Part shown: positions 1-5,191 of the stretch, piece by piece
How the letters are laid out: each line of letters begins with the position of its first letter
How positions within the stretch are numbered: position 1 is the stretch's first letter
Assembly (NCBI GenBank): GCA_964635545.1
Contig: CAZWOA010000151.1
Coordinates: 1 to 5,207, forward strand
Source of the DNA: JAGPIS01 sp964635545
GTDB taxonomy: Bacteria; Bacteroidota; Bacteroidia; Bacteroidales; Marinilabiliaceae
DNA length: 5,207 nt
Reading direction: 5' to 3'
Position numbers and translations under genes: made by a program
Notes under the pieces: generated by a model
Seen by the model: only the letters and a program-made list of their open reading frames with translations
Told to the model about the DNA's origin: nothing
Databases searched by the model: none

Positions 1-684
1 TACCGGGAAACGAATGGCTATGTTTTTGCCTTTCAGGATGATTTGATGGCTACATGGGACAAGTTAAGCCTGAGTTCGCTAAGGAGTATCTATCCGGTAA
101 GAAAAGAGATGGTTATGGAAGATGGGTTTTCTTCTTGGGCCAGACTTGGTGAATACCTGACTCCTTTTACCGATGTTGTTATAGTTGATGGTTATATTTT
201 CAGTGATTCAAGTTTGGTTCCTTCCAACCTTGAGCAGATTATTGTTGAACTTGATAAAGCAACACCGGTTAAGTTTAATCTGACTATTTTATCATTCGCA
301 GGAGAAGGTATTAAAAAGATTGACGGACAAACAGAATACGATAACCTTCAGGCATTGAAGCAACGGTTAAACCTGAAATGCGATATTGAGCTGATATTTA
401 CTCCCCGGGAAATGAAAGAGCATGACAGGCATATAATTACCAACTATATAAGAATAAAATCGGGTGACTCTTTTAATTACTTCAATTCAAAAGGTGAAGT
501 TATAACCAAAGGAACAGAGATAAGTATGGGTTCAATGGTTAATGAAGTGGAGAGGGAGGTTGGAATGGTAACTTTGCGTGAAGTGGCAAGAAAGGTTGAT
601 GAGATAAAGGATAAACATCCGGATAGGTTTTTTGGAGGGTGTAAAAACCAACTGCTGGTTAAGGCGAAAGAATATATAGTGTAA
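1..684 (+). CDS. C-terminal part of a PLD-like/MIT-C-like domain protein (5' truncated by window edge)
   Basis: The frame is open from base 1 with no stop before a TTG at 43 and an ATG at 46, so the gene very probably starts outside the window; 227 codons are visible. I do not recognise a named gene. The visible part reads as one compact alpha/beta domain: LGEYLTPFTDVVIVDGYIF, then NLEQIIVEL, then NLTILSF, then a helix (LQALKQRL), the strand CDIELIF, and finally HDRHIITNYIRIKSGDSFNYF. This order (PF-x-D-x-x-I-x-D-x-Y-I early, HDR-x-I followed by a Gly-containing loop late) resembles the phospholipase-D-like fold of the MIT C-terminal domain, where the HDR motif replaces the HKD of active PLD enzymes. 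That assignment is inference from motif order only. No membrane segment or signal peptide is visible. The gene is separated from the zor operon by about 300 bp, so co-transcription is uncertain, although it could belong to the same defence island. Confidence 0.75.
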   Translation, partial: YRETNGYVFAFQDDLMATWDKLSLSSLRSIYPVRKEMVMEDGFSSWARLGEYLTPFTDVVIVDGYIFSDSSLVPSNLEQIIVELDKATPVKFNLTILSFAGEGIKKIDGQTEYDNLQALKQRLNLKCDIELIFTPREMKEHDRHIITNYIRIKSGDSFNYFNSKGEVITKGTEISMGSMVNEVEREVGMVTLREVARKVDEIKDKHPDRFFGGCKNQLLVKAKEYIV

Positions 685-716
685 TATAAAGATAATTGGT
701 GAATATTCTATAATAC

Positions 717-732
717 CATTAGTATTCTAATG
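717..732. terminator. Small AT-rich hairpin after the first gene, possible weak terminator
   Basis: CATTAG (717-722) and CTAATG (727-732) are perfect 6-bp inverted arms around a TATT loop, 33 bp after the stop codon of the upstream gene. No T-run follows and the stem is weak, so a terminator role is only a possibility based on position. Confidence 0.25.
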
Positions 733-825
733 AATTTATGAGATCCATTGTTTTGTTCTGAAACCGAGTTCAATTGATTTATTTACAATCTGTTATGTAA
801 AAGCATATAGGAAGCTAAACTAATT

Positions 826-855
826 GTTGTCATCTCGAACGTAGTGCGAGTTCTT
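826..855. repeat. Degenerate Bacteroidota intergenic repeat (TCATCTCGAACGTAGTG type)
   Basis: The stretch TCATCTCGAACGTAGTGCGA (830-849), followed by GTTCTT, resembles the dispersed motif TCATCTCGA...GTAGTG(A)GAG(A)TCT that I recall from many Bacteroidota intergenic regions. It can fold as CTCG (834-837) with CGAG (847-850), an A/G mismatch, an AC/GT pair and a GTA loop. It differs from the form I remember at the 3' side, so it is probably a decayed copy. The related-looking GTCATTCCGACC motif occurs at 4722. Recognition is from memory, not from a search. Confidence 0.5.
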
Positions 856-881
856 ATATATTTTGATTTATTGTATTTTTT

Positions 882-930
882 ATCGGACAATAGTGTAATT
901 ATATTAGAAAAATTGTAACTATTGTTCGAT
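882..930. promoter_or_regulatory. 13-bp inverted repeat upstream of zorA (putative operator or RNA stem-loop)
   Basis: ATCGGACAATAGT (882-894) and ACTATTGTTCGAT (918-930) are inverted repeats with 12 of 13 pairs matching (G886 is the mismatch; it could still form a G-U pair in RNA), separated by 23 nt. The element ends 14 nt before the TTG at 945 and 56 nt before the ATG at 987. A match this long is unlikely to be chance even in AT-rich DNA. It could be a split operator for a dimeric repressor, a 5' leader stem-loop of the zor mRNA, or inverted ends left by a small mobile element. There is no T-run after the stem, so a classical terminator is less likely. No convincing Bacteroidota -33/-7 promoter (TTG/TAnnTTTG) could be placed nearby; the best -7-like match is TATATTTTG at 857-865. 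Confidence 0.5.
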
Positions 931-986
931 TTTATCGTAAAGAGTTGAATTATTTACATCTAAAATTAATAGTAATAATAAGTTAC

Positions 987-2414
987 ATGGAAATTTATTC
1001 GATTATTGTTTACAGCTTAATTGCAGGTTGGGCTATTTTTTCAATTTATTATATAATAAGGGTTTGGGTAAAAAATAATGTAGAAAGGGTAATACCTTAT
1101 GTTTATGACTCTATACCTTCGGTTTTCACCACTTTGGGAATTTTGGGAACATTTGTAGGTATATATTTTGGTCTTCGCAAATTTGATGTAAATAATATTA
1201 CTGATAGTATCCCAACCCTACTAGAAGGTTTGAAAACTGCATTTTCTACTTCTATATGGGGGGTGAGTCTTTCATTGATTTTTGGTAAAGTATCTCAAGT
1301 AGTATTAAGAATGGTTGAGTTAAAAGAACCTCCCAAAGCTACCGGTGAACTTGCGGCATTACAGCAAATGATAAATATACTTGCAGATACTCAGCAGGAA
1401 AACAGAAAAAATTTAACTCAATTAAACAAAGCTCTTATTGGAGAGGGGGATGACAGTGTCTCAATGCAGCTGGTTAAATTAAGAAATCAATTTACTGAAA
1501 TTTCCAGAGGTCAATCTGTTCAGAACGAAACGTTGACGAAAGTTCAAAAAGCTCTGGGTGGAGACGAAGAGACAAGTCTGCTGACACAAATACAGAAACT
1601 AAGGGCAGAGCAAAATGAATATTCCAATCAGACCAAGAATAATATCGATTGGATTGTAGAGTCAATGAATAAAAATAATATTCTGATTCAGCATAAGTTT
1701 GATGAGTTTTCAGAGCTTCTGGCCAAGAACAATACAGAAATGCTTGTAGAAGTTATGAAGAGTGCCACTGAGAAGTTTAATGCTCAAATGTCGGCACTAA
1801 TTGAAAAGCTTGTTCAGGAGAATTTCAAGGAACTTAACAATAGTGTTCAAAGGATGAATCAGTGGCAAGCTGAGAATAAGGAGATGATTGCGAAACTTAC
1901 TGCTGAATTCAAGAGTGTTTCGCAAGACTTCAAGATTTCATCTGATGCTATAAAAGAGATTACATTCAATACTGGCAAGCTGACTAATGACAACAGTCAT
2001 CTTGTAAAGTTGATTGAAGAACTTCAGAATGTAATGATTGAAGATACTAAATTCCAGGAGATTATAGAAAAAGTAAATATATCGATAGATACATTAAAAG
2101 AGAATACTGAGGCATTTGATGAGACAACTAATAAACTGAATTACTGGGTAAGACACCAGATGAACTTTAGTGATAGCGTGGCAAAGTTACTTGTCCGTTT
2201 AGAGGATATTGACAAAATAAAGGATATTAACGATATGTTTTGGAATAACACTAAAAAGCAACTTACAGAAGGTGTTTCTTTAATTGCAAGGGCAAGCGAA
2301 GAATTATCGGATGAACTGGATGAAATAAATGAGGCTTTTTATACCAGACTTAGCGATACATTCATAAATTTGGATACATTAATTCAAAGAATTATTGAAA
2401 ATTACAGAAAATAA
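987..2414 (+). CDS. zorA: Zorya motor protein ZorA (MotA/TolQ/ExbB-like proton channel with long cytoplasmic tail)
   Basis: 475 residues from the ATG at 987. ZorA is the inner-membrane channel and motor subunit of the Zorya anti-phage system, forming a complex with ZorB. Three membrane segments are visible: residues about 3-27 (IYSIIVYSLIAGWAIFSIYY), about 44-63 (PSVFTTLGILGTFVGIYFGL) and about 80-104 (GLKTAFSTSIWGVSLSLIFG). The last two are the MotA/ExbB/TolQ core, with Thr/Ser residues (T55, S87, T88) in the region that lines the ion path in this family. From residue 105 to the end the protein is charged, Leu- and Gln-rich and predicted helical, as expected for the tail that transmits signals to the effector. 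It contains a 40-residue tandem repeat (separate entry). The tail is shorter than in type I ZorA (about 730 residues, from memory), in keeping with type II. A TTG at 945 would add 14 residues but sits directly against an AAAGAG with no spacing; the ATG gives a normal short N-terminus before the first membrane helix. It is first gene of the operon, 7 nt from zorB. Confidence 0.88.
   Translation: MEIYSIIVYSLIAGWAIFSIYYIIRVWVKNNVERVIPYVYDSIPSVFTTLGILGTFVGIYFGLRKFDVNNITDSIPTLLEGLKTAFSTSIWGVSLSLIFGKVSQVVLRMVELKEPPKATGELAALQQMINILADTQQENRKNLTQLNKALIGEGDDSVSMQLVKLRNQFTEISRGQSVQNETLTKVQKALGGDEETSLLTQIQKLRAEQNEYSNQTKNNIDWIVESMNKNNILIQHKFDEFSELLAKNNTEMLVEVMKSATEKFNAQMSALIEKLVQENFKELNNSVQRMNQWQAENKEMIAKLTAEFKSVSQDFKISSDAIKEITFNTGKLTNDNSHLVKLIEELQNVMIEDTKFQEIIEKVNISIDTLKENTEAFDETTNKLNYWVRHQMNFSDSVAKLLVRLEDIDKIKDINDMFWNNTKKQLTEGVSLIARASEELSDELDEINEAFYTRLSDTFINLDTLIQRIIENYRK
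1410..1610 (+). repeat. Two copies of a 27-residue motif, 40 residues apart, in the ZorA tail
   Basis: Residues 142-168 of ZorA (1410-1490) and 182-208 (1530-1610) align without gaps at a period of exactly 40 residues. Shared features are L-T-x-x-(N/Q)-K-A-L-x-G, then acidic residues, S, then Q-x-x-K-L-R. Eleven positions are identical and several others are conservative. This unit lies directly after the membrane domain, where the helical tail begins. It suggests a repeated helix-turn-helix building block. The repeat has diverged at the DNA level, so it is an old protein repeat and not a recent duplication. Confidence 0.75.
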
Positions 2415-2421
2415 ATAGGTT

Positions 2422-3159
2422 ATGGCTCTTGCAAAGAAAAATGGTAATGGAGGAGATAGTAACTGGGTGTCTTTTTCGGATATAATGACCGGTTTGATGG
2501 TTATTTTTATGTTTATAGCTATTTCTTATATTGTTGAAGTTCAGAAGAAACAGAAAGAACGTGATATTGTATTTGAGGAGTTTAAAGCTACAAAAGAGAA
2601 CCTGTATGCAGAGCTAAAAAATGAGTTTAAAGATGATTTTAAAGAGTGGCAGGTAGAATTAGACAAGGATTTGTCGATAAAGTTTACTAATCCAGAGGTT
2701 TTATTTGACTCGGGACAAACAGATATTAAGCCATATTTTGGTCAGATTCTAAATGAATTTCTTCCCAGGTACTTTGATATTTTATTAAAAGACAAATATA
2801 TGGAGCGTATATCTGAGATAAGGATTGAAGGTCATACTGATTATGTTCCTGCTCCACGATATGACAGCGACCCTTATATTGGTAATATAATGTTGTCACA
2901 ATTAAGATCAGCACAAGTGCTGAAGTTTTTCAGAAATATGAATTATTATAAGAGGTTATCAAAAAATGATGAAAAGAGACTTCAGTTCTGGATTACAGCT
3001 AACGGTCTTTCGTATGGCAGAACCCTAGACTCTGATAAGGAGTTGACTATTGTATCGGGTAAAACAGCCAATAATCAGTATTCAAGACGTGTGGAATTCA
3101 GAATTGTTACTACAAGCGAATCTATAATAGAACAGGTAATCAAAGAAATGTCGAAGTAG
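2422..3159 (+). CDS. zorB: Zorya stator protein ZorB (MotB/OmpA-like, peptidoglycan-binding)
   Basis: 245 residues. ZorB pairs with ZorA; its membrane helix carries the ion-binding Asp and its periplasmic domain anchors the motor to peptidoglycan. A short cytoplasmic N-terminus (residues 1-15, Lys-rich) leads into one membrane helix at about 16-38 (SFSDIMTGLMVIFMFIAISY). D20, in the position of the essential MotB Asp (W-x4-D-x-M-x-x-L-x-x-x-F), is the probable ion carrier. A charged helical linker (40-85) precedes an OmpA-like domain at about 90-230: NPEVLFDSGQTDIKP, then IEGHTD (135-140), LSQLRSAQVLKFF (158-170), YGRTLDSD (198-205) and SRRVEFRI (221-228). The Asp of GHTD (D140) and the Arg of SRRVEF (R223 or R224), which bind peptidoglycan in this family, are present, so the domain looks functional. 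The start is the only ATG near the end of zorA, 7 nt downstream, with only a weak AGG upstream, normal for Bacteroidota. It is followed after 1 nt by the nuclease gene. Confidence 0.9.
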   Translation: MALAKKNGNGGDSNWVSFSDIMTGLMVIFMFIAISYIVEVQKKQKERDIVFEEFKATKENLYAELKNEFKDDFKEWQVELDKDLSIKFTNPEVLFDSGQTDIKPYFGQILNEFLPRYFDILLKDKYMERISEIRIEGHTDYVPAPRYDSDPYIGNIMLSQLRSAQVLKFFRNMNYYKRLSKNDEKRLQFWITANGLSYGRTLDSDKELTIVSGKTANNQYSRRVEFRIVTTSESIIEQVIKEMSK

Positions 3160-3160
3160 T

Positions 3161-3976
3161 ATGCTTTATAATTTCAGTGAATTAGATAAGAAGCTTGATG
3201 AATGGGGCTTCCCCAGATTAGATGGCAAGAGTGGCTTTAAGATAATTAAGGGTATTGATTTTGAAAAAGCCTATAAAGCTGGTTCTATTTCATTTGAGGA
3301 TGATGGTATATATCTTTTGTATGAAGGTAAAAAATATGAGGGGTATATGTTTATTAAAGAACCTTATATATCCCAATATGGTACTTATCCTAAATTTCAT
3401 CTCACAAAATGCCAAACAATACAGCAATTTATTTCAGATGGTAAGTTTAAAGTACGGTATGACTGGTCGAATTCAAATGTTAATGATTTAATAGATAAAA
3501 CAACCGGGGAAGTGTATGCAGATGTAGTATTGGAATTATGCTCTTATTGTAGAAAGAAAATCATAGATGATATTGAGGATACAGAAGATTTTCACCAAAC
3601 TATTGACACAACTGATTTTGAAGACAAAAAAGTAGAAATTGATGTTTTCGGCTACACTAAAGACTGGAATAAAATCAGCCGTCAATACAGGAGCTGGGTT
3701 GATAATACTTGCGAACATTGTGGCATTGAGGTTAGAAATGGATATGATAAAAAATTCCTACATGTGCATCATATAGATGGTGATAAGATTAATAATAATT
3801 ATTCAAATTTAGAGTGTTTATGCATTCTATGTCATTCATACGTTGATGAAACACATGAGAATAATTTCAAGAACAGAAGAATGAGTATGGAGCTTAGGAT
3901 GTTTGTTAAAAAGTATCGAGAGGAGCTAATGTTTATAGAAAATCATAATCTGGAAAAGTATGACAAAGAGCGGTAG
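3161..3976 (+). CDS. zorE: HNH endonuclease, ZorE-like effector of type II Zorya
   Basis: 271 residues, starting 1 nt after the zorB stop, so probably translationally coupled. The C-terminal HNH (beta-beta-alpha metal) domain is complete: CEHC (C184, C187), HVHHIDGD (201-208, H203/H204 catalytic and metal-binding candidates), N216 in the SNLE motif, and CILCH (C221, C224, H225); the two CxxC pairs would bind a structural zinc. It is preceded by DWNKISRQYRSWVDN, typical of the helix leading into this HNH subgroup. The N-terminal half (about 50-135) has its own possible metal site, FHLTKC (79-84) and CSYC (127-130), which I recall from a group of uncharacterised HNH proteins. Type II Zorya is defined by zorA-zorB-zorE, with ZorE an HNH nuclease acting as a nickase on invading DNA, so position and domain both support the call. 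A non-Zorya HNH gene that happens to sit here is the alternative; symbol confidence is lower than domain confidence. No membrane segment. No clear terminator follows. Confidence 0.8.
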   Translation: MLYNFSELDKKLDEWGFPRLDGKSGFKIIKGIDFEKAYKAGSISFEDDGIYLLYEGKKYEGYMFIKEPYISQYGTYPKFHLTKCQTIQQFISDGKFKVRYDWSNSNVNDLIDKTTGEVYADVVLELCSYCRKKIIDDIEDTEDFHQTIDTTDFEDKKVEIDVFGYTKDWNKISRQYRSWVDNTCEHCGIEVRNGYDKKFLHVHHIDGDKINNNYSNLECLCILCHSYVDETHENNFKNRRMSMELRMFVKKYREELMFIENHNLEKYDKER

Positions 3977-4002
3977 GATATTTGTCTGTCTTGATATTTC
4001 GC

Positions 4003-4046
4003 TGTAATTGTGCCACCTGTTTCGGTTCAATATGTGCCACTAAAAT
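4003..4046. repeat. Solo IS21-like terminal repeat pair (GTGCCAC x2, 24-bp period)
   Basis: GTGCCAC occurs at 4010-4016 and 4034-4040, 24 bp apart, in the context TGTAATTGTGCCACCTG and CAATATGTGCCACTAAA. IS21-family elements have termini with several repeats of this size, and Bacteroidota members that I recall have a GTGCCACCT...GTGCCACT pattern. It begins 26 nt after the nuclease gene. No transposase gene is attached, so it would be a remnant end. Identification is from memory of the pattern. Confidence 0.45.
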
Positions 4047-4104
4047 AAAGTAAAGGAATTTCTATCTTGTCGCTTAAAAATAAAGCGATATGGCTGCAAT
4101 GCTT

Positions 4105-4306
4105 AAAACGGAGCATTCCCACCCACACCACTCGGTTAAATCCACCCACTTTTTTGCGGTTGAAAAGGGCTTAAAAAAACGGAGTATTGCCGTTCGCTTG
4201 AAGAAAAAGTATTATTTGGTTAGCAATACTTTACGACGGAAAAACGGATCATTTCCACCCACCTTAGGGTGAAAATAGCATCAAAAAACGGAGCATTACT
4301 ATTCAT
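4105..4306. repeat. Array of four AAAACGGAGCATT-type repeats with CCACCCAC boxes
   Basis: Four imperfect copies of AAAACGGAGCATT begin their CGGA core at 4109, 4180, 4245 and 4289. The first and third continue into a shared CCACCCAC box (CGGAGCATTCCCACCCAC against CGGATCATTTCCACCCAC, 16 of 18 matching). Around the first copy, CCACCCAC at 4119 and 4142 marks a 23-bp tandem pair in which each unit also contains CGGTT. The 60-codon frame across this region (4090-4272) is made of these repeats and is not a gene. The pattern fits transposase-binding repeats at the end of an IS21-like element, possibly decayed. Confidence 0.5.
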
Positions 4307-4310
4307 CCTA

Positions 4311-4710
4311 TGTAAAAAATACACTAAGTGACGTGCGGTTTTGAATAATCTCACTCATCGCCTGTTTACTTCACGACTTCCATGCGTCAGTATTTTACTG
4401 TCACTTTATCTCTATGCTTGGCAGAATTAATTACTGCATACTAAAACACACTATTCATTTCCTTGAAACTAAATTAACTCATGTTTCATATAATTGAGTT
4501 GTAGCCGGATTTATGACATAATCAATGTGCAATTTACAATTCTTTGTTATTGTTTTGTGACAGACTCAATTTTCGCAAGTAAATTAATTAGTTGATTTAC
4601 AATAAAATAGTAGCGTATTTGTTAAGCAAAATCACTGATGATCAGCGTCTTTAAGTCGTAAAACAAAATCCATAAAATATGCTGCTAAACAATCCCCATT
4701 CCCCAAATAA
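4311..4710. other. 400-bp AT-rich non-coding stretch, nothing identified
   Basis: All frames are interrupted on both strands and I see no tRNA, rRNA or other RNA gene. Only minor symmetry is present: AATTGAGT (4492-4499) with ACTCAATT (4564-4571), and GTAAAT (4579-4584) with ATTTAC (4595-4600). These are short and may be chance in DNA of this composition. The stretch may be decayed mobile-element DNA. Confidence 0.5.
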
Positions 4711-4721
4711 AAGTTGACAAA

Positions 4722-4773
4722 GTCATTCCGACCATAGGGAGAAACGAAGTTCAGCGTAGCTAAATCTTCTTTT
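4722..4773. repeat. Bacteroidota intergenic repeat (GTCATTCCGACC type), interrupted copy
   Basis: GTCATTCCGACCATAGGGAG (4722-4741) followed by AAATCTTCTTTTA (4762-4773 region) matches the dispersed motif GTCATTCCGACC-GTAGGGAGGAATCT-(ACTTTTA) that I recall from Bacteroidota genomes. Here about 18 extra bases, containing GTTCAGCGTAGC (4749-4760), separate the two halves, as if two variants were fused. This supports the host phylum. Recognition is from memory. Confidence 0.5.
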
Positions 4774-4776
4774 ATG

Positions 4777-4823
4777 AGTAAAACTATTTACTACCAATAA
4801 CATATTTACATTGTAATTGGTAG
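4777..4823. repeat. Two overlapping stem-loops
   Basis: AGTAAA (4777-4782) and TTTACT (4787-4792) form a 6-bp hairpin with an ACTA loop. CTACCAAT (4791-4798) and ATTGGTAG (4816-4823) form a second perfect 8-bp inverted repeat with a 17-nt spacer. The arms share bases 4791-4792, so the two folds compete. There is no T-run and no gene immediately upstream, so a terminator role has little support. Confidence 0.4.
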
Positions 4824-4840
4824 CGATGCTATGAAACAAC

Positions 4841-4853
4841 GTTCAGCGAAGCT
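4841..4853. repeat. Second copy of the GTTCAGCG(T/A)AGCT segment
   Basis: GTTCAGCGAAGCT here matches GTTCAGCGTAGCT at 4749-4761 in 12 of 13 positions. It is followed by CGCTCGACTTGTTCGC, the sort of GC-richer sequence often found in dispersed repeats of these genomes. Probably part of the same repeat class as the element at 4722. Confidence 0.4.
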
Positions 4854-4992
4854 CGCTCGACTTGTTCGCTTGGCTTGCCAAAAAACTCATTTTGGAAAAT
4901 TAAAAAATCCACCGAATTGTTAATGCAAAAATTATTAGCTGAAAATGAGATACTTACAAAAGACATGAATTTCAGACCTCTTAGCCTGCATA

Positions 4993-5147
4993 TTCCGGAA
5001 CATACCCGTTCAGAGGGGGTATTTTCCGGAGCATGTCCGTTCACCGTTCCGACAGGTGGCCGAAAACTTCATTTTTCCGGAGCATGCCCGTTCATTTTCA
5101 ATCGGCAAGTTGTTTTGTAATAACACTTTCCGGAGCATGTCCGTTCA
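4993..5147. repeat. Four copies of TTCCGGAGCATGYCCGTTCA, probable IS21-like element end
   Basis: Copies lie at 4993-5012 (TTCCGGAACATACCCGTTCA), 5024-5043, 5075-5094 and 5128-5147. The last three are identical apart from T or C at one position; the first, outermost copy has two further changes. Spacings between starts are 31, 51 and 53 bp. All are in the same orientation and lead toward the reading frame that starts at 5192. Directly repeated 20-bp transposase-binding sites upstream of the first gene are typical of IS21-family ends, which is the favoured explanation. A set of operator sites for a regulator of the downstream gene is the alternative. Not a CRISPR array: spacers are unequal, and two of the three are long compared with 20-bp repeats that diverge at the edge. 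Confidence 0.65.
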
Positions 5148-5164
5148 CACATTGCCGGTTTTTG

Positions 5165-5191
5165 TATAATACCGCTAAAAAGGGACAAGGA
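5165..5191 (+). promoter_or_regulatory. Possible -10 box and ribosome-binding site before the right-edge gene
   Basis: TATAAT at 5165-5170 lies 21 nt before the ATG at 5192, and AAGGGAC plus AAGGA (within 5180-5191) is the most purine-rich leader in the window. No good -35 or Bacteroidota -33 element is seen at the right spacing, so the promoter call is weak; the purine-rich leader supports the start codon. Confidence 0.35.

Noticed and set aside
2726..2914. 62-codon frame on the minus strand
   Set aside because: Lies wholly inside zorB on the opposite strand, with no domain and no leader; a shadow frame.
987..3159. Flagellar MotAB or ExbBD/TolQR pair
   Set aside because: The channel protein has a cytoplasmic helical tail of about 370 residues and the operon ends in an HNH nuclease; neither occurs in flagellar stators or Ton/Tol systems, while both are expected in Zorya.
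3255..3491. 78-codon frame on the plus strand
   Set aside because: Out-of-frame overlap with the HNH gene; composition is that of a shifted frame.
3536..3718. 60-codon frame on the minus strand
   Set aside because: Antisense to the well-supported HNH gene, no features of its own.
4090..4272. 60-codon frame on the plus strand
   Set aside because: Consists of the CGGAGCATT/CCACCCAC repeats; low-complexity basic product without domain.
4321..4345. Group II intron fragment, from the sequence complementary to AACCGCACGTCAC
   Set aside because: Only a few bases resemble the domain V region and no stem of that domain can be drawn; likely chance.
4829..5120. Two overlapping frames on opposite strands (71 and 81 codons)
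   Set aside because: Both run through the TTCCGGAGCATG repeats, and no ribosome-binding site or recognisable protein motif was seen. The 30-codon frame from the ATG at 4831 is equally unsupported.
4993..5147. CRISPR array
   Set aside because: Only four 20-bp units with spacers of 11, 31 and 33 bp and edge divergence, and no cas gene; the arrangement fits element-end binding sites better.
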